Below are positions 7,272-14,471 of a stretch of DNA of 26,062 nucleotides, piece after piece. The number at the start of each line of letters is the position of its first letter. The first letter of the stretch is position 1. This stretch comes from REEB481 sp044360435. Lineage in GTDB: Bacteria; Bacteroidota; Bacteroidia; NS11-12g; UBA955. Both the position numbers and the translations under genes were made by a program. Location: the NCBI GenBank assembly GCA_044360435.1, contig JBIKKI010000017.1, forward strand, positions 1 to 26,062, written 5' to 3'. A model generated the notes under the pieces. The model ran no database searches and was not told the DNA's origin. It saw only the letters and a program-made list of their open reading frames with translations.

Positions 7272-7766
7272 TTATACATTTCCCACTTCTGCTATAATCA
7301 CCGTTGGGTTTTTTCCCATTTTTTTCGCACACTCGGGACAAGTGGTGTACCACATAAAGATGCGTTTTGCCTTCAGCTTTTTCACCTTCAATGCCCGTTC
7401 AAAGTCCTGCATCCAACGGTTCATGTTGCTGTAATCGCCTTCGTACACACGGCTGTAATATGTACCGTCGAGGGTTTCACTTTGAACATCGGGAATGGCA
7501 TGATCCACAGCCTGAAGCAGGTTTATCCGCCATTTGGAGGGATGCTCCGCCAAGGTGAGGTGTTCAGGATTTGCGGCATTTTTACTGCGTCGAAGCGCCT
7601 CAAGCCGGCGCATGGCTTTTCCGAAGCCAATGGGCATAAACCAAAAACTGCGCAGCGTGGTTTTGATGAATGGTTTGTTCAGCCATTGATGCAGCTTGTC
7701 GTGCCAAGGCTCGGCCTTAAATGGCGGACAGCATTCCGTTTCTTGTTCCTTGTTTGATTCCGACAT
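7272..7766 (-). CDS. Small conserved protein of the CPPF/CPxCAKK family, function unknown
   Basis: I recognise this as a conserved small-protein family, often labelled hydrolase in databases without experimental support and possibly sharing the GyrI-like small-molecule-binding fold. Hallmarks are an N-terminal CCPPF followed by a Trp and the FIK motif (KPFIKTTLRSFWFMPIGFG), a central DGTYYSRVYEGDY, and the C-terminal CPECAKKMG with a Cys-x2-Cys pair. The frame is open up to 7811, but the start at 7766 (MSESNKEQE) puts the first Cys close to the N-terminus, as I recall for homologues; ATG at 7790 is also possible. It is 164 residues from the chosen start. It lies between the FAD oxidoreductase and the SDR gene in the same direction. 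I assign no function. Confidence 0.72.
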   Translation of the reverse strand: MSESNKEQETECCPPFKAEPWHDKLHQWLNKPFIKTTLRSFWFMPIGFGKAMRRLEALRRSKNAANPEHLTLAEHPSKWRINLLQAVDHAIPDVQSETLDGTYYSRVYEGDYSNMNRWMQDFERALKVKKLKAKRIFMWYTTCPECAKKMGKNPTVIIAEVGNV

Positions 7767-7850
7767 CGTAAAAACTGCACGAAGTTCCATGCCAGCCGCA
7801 AGCATGGCCACATGATTCAGATTCAGCAGTTCCTGATATTCGGCAGTTCT

Positions 7851-9095
7851 TCAGACCCGAAGCATGTCCTCAGCCGCCAACCTTCCTGAGGCAAGGGCAG
7901 CATTCAGCGCGCTGTTGGCAAGGGCGTCACCGGCCAGCCAAATACCATTCTCCGTTTGGAGCAGCCTGGGTTCAGGGCTCACCCTTTGCTGGGCGGGAAG
8001 AGCCTGGGTGATGGCGTAATGTTTCAGTGGAATCAGCGCATCGTAGGGCAGCGAAAGCAATCCTGCCATTTCCGCATGCACCTGATGCTGCAGCGTTTCT
8101 GTCCAGGAAGCTTCACCCACATGCGTGCAACTGAGCAGATGCCTTCCCTGTGGCGCATAGGTGGACGCGACATCAGAAATGAAACAGAAATTCCCAATCA
8201 GCGCATTGGGATTGGCATTCAGGCAGAGGATCGGACGTTTGATGGGGTTTGTTTTGGCTTCAAAATAGAAGTTCAGTACAGACCTCCAGGGTTTATTGAG
8301 TTCGGGTATGTTTTGTCCGGTAAGGCGTTCATGGGCGGCACTCACCAATACCTGTTTGGCCGTCCATTGATTTCCGTCGGCGCTGCGCACTTCATGGCGG
8401 TCAACGTGCACCACCTGCACACCGGTGATAACGGTACCGGGTTTCAGCGCCTGCCGCATGGCTTTGGGCAAGGCCGACATGCCGGCAGCAGGAATGGCTG
8501 CATCTCCGGCGGAGAATGCGCGAAACACAAACCGAAACATGGAAGCACTTACCTGCTCCGGATCATCCAGGAAAATACCTTTCAGGAACGGACGGAAGAA
8601 GGAATCGATGTATCGCTGGCTGAAACCCAGACGCTGCAGGTGTTTCAGCGTATTTAGCTGTTCGAAAGAAAAACAATCTTCCAAAGAACCTTTAAGCACC
8701 GAGTTGCGCAGCATGAGCGTATTCCATTTGTCGCGGAAGTTTGCCAGCGGATTGAGCAGTGTTAATCCCAAAGCAGATGGCTGTCGCAGCGGATCGGCGA
8801 ACAGGTATTTCCGGCCCTGTTGAAATACCAGGGCTCCCGGAAAAAAGCGGCGCAGATTCAGGGTTTCGAGTGGTACCGGTCCGTCTTTGCGGTTCAATTC
8901 CGGGTAGGCAGTTTGCAGCACCTGAAATCCACGATCAAAAAGAAAGCCACCTTCCTGGTCTGTGGCCAGGCGACCACCTTCCACGGTGGCAGCTTCTAAA
9001 ACCACTACCTTCTTTCCGGCCTGTTGCAAATACCAGGCGGCATTCAGACCTGCTGCACCAGCCCCGACAATCACTACATCTACCTGCGGCTCCAT
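7851..9095 (-). CDS. FAD-dependent oxidoreductase (amine oxidase / phytoene-desaturase-like)
   Basis: A 414-residue flavoprotein of the amine oxidase/phytoene dehydrogenase superfamily. The N-terminal dinucleotide-binding motif is VIVGAGAAGLNAAWYLQQAG, followed by VVVLEAATVEGGRL and DRGFQVLQTAYPEL. The C-terminal flavin-contact segment reads GIWLAGDALANSALNAALASGR. No membrane helix or signal peptide is visible, so it is probably cytosolic or peripherally membrane-bound. The family covers carotenoid desaturases, protoporphyrinogen oxidases and amine oxidases; no neighbouring carotenoid gene (crtB, crtY) supports one choice, so the substrate is left open. The next gene on this strand begins about 85 bases downstream. 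A TTATTTTG element sits four bases before the ATG. Confidence 0.9.
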   Translation of the reverse strand: MEPQVDVVIVGAGAAGLNAAWYLQQAGKKVVVLEAATVEGGRLATDQEGGFLFDRGFQVLQTAYPELNRKDGPVPLETLNLRRFFPGALVFQQGRKYLFADPLRQPSALGLTLLNPLANFRDKWNTLMLRNSVLKGSLEDCFSFEQLNTLKHLQRLGFSQRYIDSFFRPFLKGIFLDDPEQVSASMFRFVFRAFSAGDAAIPAAGMSALPKAMRQALKPGTVITGVQVVHVDRHEVRSADGNQWTAKQVLVSAAHERLTGQNIPELNKPWRSVLNFYFEAKTNPIKRPILCLNANPNALIGNFCFISDVASTYAPQGRHLLSCTHVGEASWTETLQHQVHAEMAGLLSLPYDALIPLKHYAITQALPAQQRVSPEPRLLQTENGIWLAGDALANSALNAALASGRLAAEDMLRV

Positions 9096-9099
9096 GTGG

Positions 9100-9107
9100 C
9101 AAAATAA
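9100..9107 (-). promoter_or_regulatory. Candidate -7 promoter element for the FAD oxidoreductase
   Basis: The minus strand reads TTATTTTG, one mismatch from TAnnTTTG, followed by CCAC and the ATG at 9095. The four-base spacing matches the near-leaderless arrangement at 1042 and 1465. The gap between this start and the end of the next upstream gene is only 37 bases. Confidence 0.35.
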
Positions 9108-9132
9108 ATACAGACCGGGGGATGCAATGGCG

Positions 9133-10461
9133 TTATTGTTTCATCAGCCTGTATTGCCGGCTGCCATCGAGGGTTTCTGCCCGAATGGTGTACAATCCGG
9201 ATGGCAATTCCGCAACAGAAAACGAGGTTTCCGTGCATTCCATCACCTGTTGCCCTGCGGCATTGAACACACTGATGCGTAAAAAGCCAAGTCCGGGCGC
9301 CTTGATGTGCACCAAACCGTTCGCAGGATTGGGATAGACGTGCAGATGTATTTGTTCACCGCTCATTTCGGCCACGTCCATTTTGTGTTCTGCGGCTGTG
9401 GAAATCAACGCGCGCGCCAGTTGAAAGGCCTGAGCCGGCAATTGATTGATGAGCACACAAACCACCACTCCGGAGGCAGAATCAAACATCATGGAAGAGT
9501 TATACCCGCCCCAGATGTTCCCGCCATGCTGCCATACGGTTCTTCCGTTGACGCTTGTTCTCGAGATTCCGATGCCGTAGTCGCCTGAGCCCACAAAAGT
9601 GGTCATTTCCTTCAGTGAAGCCGGTTTCAGCACTTTTCCTCCCATCAGGGCCCTGTACCATTGCAGCATTTCACCGGAGGTGGAATACATGGCGCCTGCG
9701 GCCCAGGCTGCGCTGTTCAGTGCTTTGCGCGGAACGCCGGAGTTGTCGGTTCCGGCCTGCCAGGGATGGGCAACAGTAAACAATACGCTGTCGTACACAT
9801 CCAGAAAGGTGCTGTCCAGATTCAGCGGTTGCAGGATGCTGTCGCGCAGCAGCTGTCCGTAGCTGAACCCAGTCACACGTTCCGCGATCATTCCGGCCAG
9901 CAGGTAATTGGTATTGCAGTAGTTCCAGCCTTTCCCGGGTGCGTACAAGGGCGGGCCGGCCCAGGAAATCAGTTCCCCAGTTTTAAAGATGCGGATTGGG
10001 TTGTTCAGAATGGAATCCGGATAACCGGCAACACTGGTCACATCATCCAGTCCGCTGGTATGGTTCAGCAGCTGCCGGATGGTGATGTTTGGATTGATGT
10101 TTCTGTAGGAAGGAAGATAGGTGTGCAAGGAATCGTCCAGGCGGATGCGGCCCTGTTCAACCAGCTTCAACAGCAGTACGCCTGTAAACAGCTTCGTATT
10201 GCTGCCAATACCGAATTCCATGTCGGAGGTGATGGGTGTACCCGGATGAGACATCCCGCCCACACCTTGCCAAGTTCCTTTACCGGGCATAAATACGCCA
10301 ACGGAAATCCCCCGGAGTTTATGAACCAGCCTGAAACTGTCGGTGGCGTTTTGCAATTTTGCAGCCAACACAGGATCTATATTTTGTGCTGGACAGGAAA
10401 ATACAAGCATCAAAGGCACAGCCGTCAGCAGACATATATGCTTGATCGTGTTTTTCGACAT
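9133..10461 (-). CDS. Secreted serine hydrolase (beta-lactamase/class C fold) with T9SS sorting domain
   Basis: A 442-residue beta-lactamase-superfamily serine hydrolase (Beta-lactamase domain, PF00144 type). After a signal peptide (MSKNTIKHICLLTAVPLMLV...), the catalytic fold carries the nucleophile motif S-x-x-K (Ser87-Lys90 in GSNTKLF), Y-x-N (Tyr181-Asn183 in NYCNTNY) and HGG (312-314) in place of KTG. The last 75 or so residues are a T9SS sorting domain (VYPNPANGLVHIK ... GQQVMECT ... GLYTIRAE), so it is exported or surface-attached. Relatives include D-aminopeptidases, esterases and penicillin-binding-like enzymes; genuine beta-lactamase activity is only one option. I started at 10461 because it gives the tidier signal peptide; ATG at 10479 adds six residues. 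A SC pair in the signal region is a poor lipobox. Confidence 0.92.
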   Translation of the reverse strand: MSKNTIKHICLLTAVPLMLVFSCPAQNIDPVLAAKLQNATDSFRLVHKLRGISVGVFMPGKGTWQGVGGMSHPGTPITSDMEFGIGSNTKLFTGVLLLKLVEQGRIRLDDSLHTYLPSYRNINPNITIRQLLNHTSGLDDVTSVAGYPDSILNNPIRIFKTGELISWAGPPLYAPGKGWNYCNTNYLLAGMIAERVTGFSYGQLLRDSILQPLNLDSTFLDVYDSVLFTVAHPWQAGTDNSGVPRKALNSAAWAAGAMYSTSGEMLQWYRALMGGKVLKPASLKEMTTFVGSGDYGIGISRTSVNGRTVWQHGGNIWGGYNSSMMFDSASGVVVCVLINQLPAQAFQLARALISTAAEHKMDVAEMSGEQIHLHVYPNPANGLVHIKAPGLGFLRISVFNAAGQQVMECTETSFSVAELPSGLYTIRAETLDGSRQYRLMKQ

Positions 10462-10544
10462 TGATTTTTGATGCAGCATTTACCTCTTTGGTTTAAATGA
10501 GCAAACCCTGAAACAGCGCGTTTCTGTTGATCCTCCTCACTACA

Positions 10545-11051
10545 TTATGATTTCCGTGCTTTGGCAAGAATGGAAACAGATTTTTGAAACAGCTGTGCGT
10601 TGGGAATGGTAATAATTTCCCCTTGGTTGGTTTTCAGGATGATGAAGAAGTACGTAAGGTCTGAAACTTCTCCTTCAAAAGGACAATCTTTATCCATCAC
10701 GCGGATGTAATCACCGATTTCAACAGGGTGATTGAAAAAGAGTAAAAGGCTGGAAGTAATATTGGAAAGCAGCGACCATTGTGCAAAAAATGCAATGCCC
10801 AATGCTGTGAGGATGGTACCTACGAACACGGCAATTTCTTTTTGCTCAAGACCCCAAACAGCCGCCAATAAAATGGAAGCAGTAATCATGGAAAACAGAT
10901 GCACTGCTTTAACAATAATCTTTCTGCGCCCTCTTTGCAGATGTGTTTGCTTGAGGGTGTTATTGATAAAGACACGGGTGGTGTAATGCGTGATCATGTA
11001 TCCGGCCAACACCAGCAAGGTTTCTATGATTTGTATTCTATATGCTTCCAT
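10545..11051 (-). CDS. Minimal MscS-family mechanosensitive channel protein
   Basis: A 168-residue inner-membrane protein with three predicted helices (about 6-24, 48-66 and 72-93) followed by the MscS beta-domain. The pore-region signature is clear: LTALGIAFFAQWSLLSNITS then LLLFFNHPVEIGDYIRV, ending with the NAQLF segment of the beta-domain. E. coli MscS is 286 residues and has a C-terminal alpha/beta cage domain; here the chain stops right after the beta-domain, so it is a short version. It may relieve osmotic pressure, but cysteine in the DKDCPFEGEV loop and the missing cage domain leave gating open. It appears to be a single gene; I found no convincing promoter upstream. Confidence 0.9.
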   Translation of the reverse strand: MEAYRIQIIETLLVLAGYMITHYTTRVFINNTLKQTHLQRGRRKIIVKAVHLFSMITASILLAAVWGLEQKEIAVFVGTILTALGIAFFAQWSLLSNITSSLLLFFNHPVEIGDYIRVMDKDCPFEGEVSDLTYFFIILKTNQGEIITIPNAQLFQKSVSILAKARKS

Positions 11052-11168
11052 GATTGGGCTTTATCTTATGTTTATTGGAATTAAACGCTGCTTTGGATAG
11101 AAACAATGCATGCAGGTTGATGTTCTGAAGGCTTTGGAAATCATACTCCACAGAATATGAAAAGAGCT

Positions 11169-11204
11169 TGGGGAGCATCAGCCCCAAACAAAGTTGTTTG
11201 GGGA
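11169..11204. repeat. Nested inverted repeats in the 257-base gap
   Basis: A perfect 10-base palindrome arm CCCCAAACAA (11183-11192) pairs with TTGTTTGGGG (11195-11204) across two bases. The same CCCCAA can instead pair with TTGGGG at 11169-11174 over an eight-base loop, so two mutually exclusive hairpins are possible. No T-run follows on either strand, which argues against a simple terminator. The position is about 105 bases after the regulator gene's stop and about 130 bases before the MscS start. The rest of 11052-11308 holds nothing I can call. Confidence 0.65.
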
Positions 11205-11308
11205 CAAAAATCTTATTCGGCATTGCCATCAATAGGTTTAGTCGCAAACCTTATCCAGACAGTTGGAGCATCCTTACAACTCAAGTTCTGGCCATACCAT
11301 TGGCATCA

Positions 11309-12127
11309 TTAATCCAGTTTTTTCAGCGTGGTTTTGATCCGGGTAATTTCCTTTTGCAGGTCGAGCACGGTGTTGGTCAGTTGATCGCGGTTGGGATTGG
11401 GTTCTTCGAATCGGGGATTGATGTAGTGTACGAACTTCCAGATTTCAAGCACATCGGCAACCTTTACTTCGTAAGGCTGATACTGAGGATTGGTGGAACA
11501 AAGCAGCAGCGTACCCTGATCCTCAATTTGATTATAAACCACTTTAAACACAATACCTTCATCTTGAGTAACCACAATGTAGGGATGTCCGTTGCGGATG
11601 AGGTTCCAGTTTTGCAGGTATTCACCGGTAACGAAGGCGCCATCACAAACCGGCGGCATACTGTCGCCGGAAATGGGAAATGAACGGTATTTACGTCCGG
11701 GTGTCAGAAATGGAAGGTTGAAGGCGGGCAGCACACGGATGAATTCAGGATCGGCGAAGCCATTCACGTATCCGGCCTTGGCTTTTACCGGAACCAGTTC
11801 CACCTGATCTTCATTTGAAGGACTCACCGTGGTGGTGAGAACACGCAGTCTGGTACCGGTAATATCCATATCGTAGCCACGTTCAATTTGCGAGAGGATT
11901 CCTTCAGGAAGCGTGGATAAATCCACTTTCAGCAACTTGTCGATGGAAACAGAAAAGAAACCGCCAAGGCGCACCAGGAGGTCAATCCCCGGTTCGGCAA
12001 TTCCATTTTCATAACTGTTGTAGGCGCTGCGCGTGATGTTCAGTACTCTGGCTACTTCTTCCTGAGATCGCTTGGAACGCTTGCGCAGCAGTTTCAGATT
12101 GGCAGGCAGTTTATGATTCTTTTCCAT
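11309..12127 (-). CDS. XRE-family HTH regulator with S24 (LexA-like) peptidase domain
   Basis: A 272-residue transcription factor. The N-terminal XRE helix-turn-helix spans about 8-64 (LLRKRSKRSQEEVARVLNIT then SAYNSYENG). The C-terminal S24/LexA-CI domain has the nucleophile Ser156 in ISGDSM and the general-base Lys195 in VFKVV, and a possible self-cleavage pair Ala118-Gly119 in KAKAGY. The last 25 residues look like a short coiled coil. S24 regulators are typically cleaved upon DNA damage when RecA filaments form, so a LexA-like repressor role is likely; whether this one binds RecA is unknown. The frame is open to 12331, but that part overlaps the upstream gene. The start at 12127 gives a sensible HTH N-terminus and lies seven bases after the upstream stop, implying co-transcription. 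Confidence 0.92.
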   Translation of the reverse strand: MEKNHKLPANLKLLRKRSKRSQEEVARVLNITRSAYNSYENGIAEPGIDLLVRLGGFFSVSIDKLLKVDLSTLPEGILSQIERGYDMDITGTRLRVLTTTVSPSNEDQVELVPVKAKAGYVNGFADPEFIRVLPAFNLPFLTPGRKYRSFPISGDSMPPVCDGAFVTGEYLQNWNLIRNGHPYIVVTQDEGIVFKVVYNQIEDQGTLLLCSTNPQYQPYEVKVADVLEIWKFVHYINPRFEEPNPNRDQLTNTVLDLQKEITRIKTTLKKLD

Positions 12128-12134
12128 GTTCTTT

Positions 12135-13490
12135 TTAGTTGATGGGGTAAGGCATGAGTTGATAGGACGCCGGGTGCATTTGTGCCTGGGTGGTGAATGC
12201 CATGACGATGGCTCGCAAGGAAGGATGATCTTCGAGTGAAACCAGCTCCTGTTCCAGCTGTTCGGGCCGGGGCAGTTCCTTTCGGCTGAGGTATCCATAG
12301 GCCAGAATCCGGCTTTGCGCCACCCAAACACAGGAATACTCTTCAGGGCTGCGCCCCGGACCTTTCAGCACATATTGAACAGGTGGCTGAGACAATGATT
12401 CCAGCAATGCCGACATTCGTTCACGGTGTGTGTTCTTTTTCACATCTTCCGTGGTGTGACAATAGCAGTCTTCCTGTGTGCACTGTGCCCTGCTGCTGTG
12501 GTTATAGGCTTTGCAGATGGCATACGTTTTCAGCAGCTGCAACAAGGCATTTCTGGCGGCTGCCAGGGTGGGAAAGCGCAACAGTGATTGATTGCTACCC
12601 TGCTGCCCGGTAAGGGCCAATACCGGCATTCCATCCTGATTGCTGAAACAGCTGATGCTGCATGGCTTCGCCTTAAACCTGTCGGCTTTATTGTAAGGCG
12701 GCCAATGTTGGCGTATAAAAGCAGATTCGGTAATCAGGGCCATCAGCTCATTGCCGCAGGGGATGGTTTTGATGGCACTTACTTCCTGCAACAAAACCTG
12801 TCCGCCGCCGCCCTTATAGAAATGCTGCAATACCCGTTTGCGCAGGTTCAGCGCCTTGCCGACATACAATACCTTGCCGGCATTGTTTAAAAACTGATAC
12901 ACACCGGTAGTTTCGGGTATGTCTTGAATGTCAAGGCCGGCAGGCAGGGAAACCTTGTTTTTTTTGGTCGTACCTGCCAGCAGCGCATCCATGCCAAGCG
13001 TTTCAACCAGTTTATGAAAAAGTATAACCGTGGCATCGGCATCACCTCCTGCCCGATGTCTGTTTTGAATGGCAATGCCCTTTGAAGCGCAGAGATTACC
13101 CAGCGAATACGATTTCAGTCCCGGCCAGCAGCGACGTGCAAGTCTGACCGTACACAAGGTGCGCGTTTTCAAAGGCATCCCGCAGGATGCAAAAGCAGAC
13201 TTCAGGTGCGTATGATCAAAGGCCGCATTGTGCGCAATAAATACATGCCCCCGGAGCATGTTGATGACATCTTCAGCAACCTCGGAAAATGCAGGCGCAT
13301 GTTGGAGCATCTCATTGTCAATACCTGTAAGATTGGTAATATATTGAGGCACAGGCATTTCCGGACGAATCAGCCATTCCCGACTTTCCAATACGGCACT
13401 GCCATCTGTAATGCGCACGGCAATTTCAGTAATGCCTCCCGCTCCCGGACGGCCTCCATTGGTTTCGATATCTACTACGGCGAAAGTCAA
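12135..13490 (-). CDS. DnaQ-like 3'-5' exonuclease fused to a GIY-YIG (UvrC/Cho-like) endonuclease
   Basis: A 451-residue two-nuclease fusion. Residues 1-165 form a DEDDh exonuclease as in DNA polymerase III epsilon: Asp7 and Glu9 in DIET, Asp92 in HNAAFDHTHL, His145 and Asp150 in HRAGGDAD. Residues 190-275 form a GIY-YIG domain: GVY (196-198), LYVG (208-211), Arg217, Glu256 and Asn268 in HWPPYN, matching the catalytic set of UvrC. A Cys group follows (327, 338, 343, 345), resembling the UvrC cysteine region. Similar exonuclease-GIY-YIG fusions exist in actinobacteria, and E. coli Cho is an SOS-induced UvrC-like nuclease. The start is TTG at 13490; there is no in-frame ATG just upstream, and MTFAVVDIET is the normal DnaQ beginning. 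A role in excision repair is inferred. Confidence 0.92.
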   Translation of the reverse strand: MTFAVVDIETNGGRPGAGGITEIAVRITDGSAVLESREWLIRPEMPVPQYITNLTGIDNEMLQHAPAFSEVAEDVINMLRGHVFIAHNAAFDHTHLKSAFASCGMPLKTRTLCTVRLARRCWPGLKSYSLGNLCASKGIAIQNRHRAGGDADATVILFHKLVETLGMDALLAGTTKKNKVSLPAGLDIQDIPETTGVYQFLNNAGKVLYVGKALNLRKRVLQHFYKGGGGQVLLQEVSAIKTIPCGNELMALITESAFIRQHWPPYNKADRFKAKPCSISCFSNQDGMPVLALTGQQGSNQSLLRFPTLAAARNALLQLLKTYAICKAYNHSSRAQCTQEDCYCHTTEDVKKNTHRERMSALLESLSQPPVQYVLKGPGRSPEEYSCVWVAQSRILAYGYLSRKELPRPEQLEQELVSLEDHPSLRAIVMAFTTQAQMHPASYQLMPYPIN

Positions 13491-13508
13491 ATTGATTATT
13501 TTTTTGAC
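13486..13508. promoter_or_regulatory. Inverted repeat (possible operator) at the start of the exonuclease/GIY-YIG gene
   Basis: GTCAAA (13486-13491) and TTTGAC (13503-13508) form an inverted repeat with an 11-base A/T-rich spacer, overlapping the TTG start codon and the region just upstream. Its position and dyad symmetry would suit binding by the dimeric S24 regulator encoded next in the operon. This is one occurrence only, with no second copy found, so it is a hypothesis. Confidence 0.3.
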
Positions 13509-13601
13509 AACCTTGTGCCGTGTAATTTAACTTATGAACTTGAAACGGCAAAAAAGCCCGACCAAGTTGCCAGAAAAAAAATAAAAGCAGGAAAGGAAAC
13601 T

Positions 13602-14471
13602 TCAGCCAAAAATGGAGGGCGCAAAAGCCAGGGCTTTGCGCAGGGCATCTTCATTGATGCCGGTTTCCCAGCCACCGGCATGAAGGAAATCAATCAGCGA
13701 CTCGGTAGGCAGGTTTCCGGTAAGCTGATCCATGGCAAAGGGACAACCGCCAAAGCCGCGCAGGGCTCCGTCAAATCGGCGACAGCCTGCATCCAGCGCA
13801 GTTTGTACTTTACTGTGCCAGGTACCGGGCACGCTATGCAGATGTGCGCCAAATTCCACTCCGGGAAATGCAGGAATGAGCGCATGAAATAAGGTATGAA
13901 TATCCTCGTCTTTTGCACTGCCGATGGTATCGCTCAGTGAAATGATGGTGAAACCAGCATGAACCAAACGAGCGGCCCAATCCAGTACTTCCTGCACTGA
14001 ATATGGATCGCCATAAGGATTTCCAAAACCCATGCTCAGGTACACCACGCATTCCCTGCCTGCATCCTTTGCAATAAGCTGAATCTCCTTTAAACGTTCA
14101 AAAGCCTGTTCCCGGGTCGTATTGGTATTGCGCAGTTGAAACTGCGCTGAAACCGACAATGGGAAGCCCAAATATTTTACTTGCGGATGGCTAATGGCCT
14201 CTTGTGCGCCACGCGCGTTTCCTACAATAACCAATAGGTTTGAAGCTTCGGCTTGTTGTTGTTTCAAACCCTGGAGCACCTTTCCTGTATCTGCAAGCTG
14301 AGGTACGGCAGCAGCCGACACGAAGCTTCCGCTGTCAATGGTATGAAAACCGCAATCCAACAAAAGATCCAGGTATTTAATTTTCAATTCCGTGGGCACC
14401 AACTGTTTCAACCCCTGCATGGCATCCCGCGGACATTCCACCAGATGCACTTCTTTGCCCTGCTGTTCCAT
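13602..14471 (-). CDS. Hydroxymethylglutaryl-CoA lyase (HMGL-like TIM barrel)
   Basis: A 289-residue HMG-CoA lyase that would split HMG-CoA into acetoacetate and acetyl-CoA, the last step of leucine breakdown, in the cytosol. The metal and substrate residues can be read: Arg15-Asp16 in ECPRDAMQ, His210 and His212 in GAHLHS, the catalytic Cys243 in GFGGCPFA, and the downstream Asn in TGNLPTE. Two usual residues differ: the common EVGPRDGLQ is ECPRDAMQ here. Length is normal (about 300). Its ATG overlaps the stop of the PtpA-like peptidase by one base (TGATG), so translation is probably coupled. Related DRE-TIM enzymes such as homocitrate or citramalate synthase lack the GGCP(Y/F)A motif. Confidence 0.93.
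   Translation of the reverse strand: MEQQGKEVHLVECPRDAMQGLKQLVPTELKIKYLDLLLDCGFHTIDSGSFVSAAAVPQLADTGKVLQGLKQQQAEASNLLVIVGNARGAQEAISHPQVKYLGFPLSVSAQFQLRNTNTTREQAFERLKEIQLIAKDAGRECVVYLSMGFGNPYGDPYSVQEVLDWAARLVHAGFTIISLSDTIGSAKDEDIHTLFHALIPAFPGVEFGAHLHSVPGTWHSKVQTALDAGCRRFDGALRGFGGCPFAMDQLTGNLPTESLIDFLHAGGWETGINEDALRKALAFAPSIFG

Noticed and set aside
9133..10461. Antibiotic-resistance beta-lactamase
   Set aside because: The KTG motif is replaced by HGG and a T9SS tail is attached; the superfamily contains many peptidases and esterases.
11038..11247. 69-residue minus-strand open frame in the gap before the MscS gene
   Set aside because: It overlaps the MscS start and runs through the nested palindrome; the composition is not clearly protein-like and no family is recognised. 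I could not exclude a small gene.
11052..11308. CRISPR array or tandem repeat block
   Set aside because: Only one pair of nested inverted repeats is seen here, with no direct repeat units or spacers.
12128..12331. Longer N-terminus of the S24 regulator (frame open to 12331)
   Set aside because: The extra 68 residues overlap the upstream exonuclease/GIY-YIG gene and lack any HTH features; the ATG at 12127 gives the normal XRE start.
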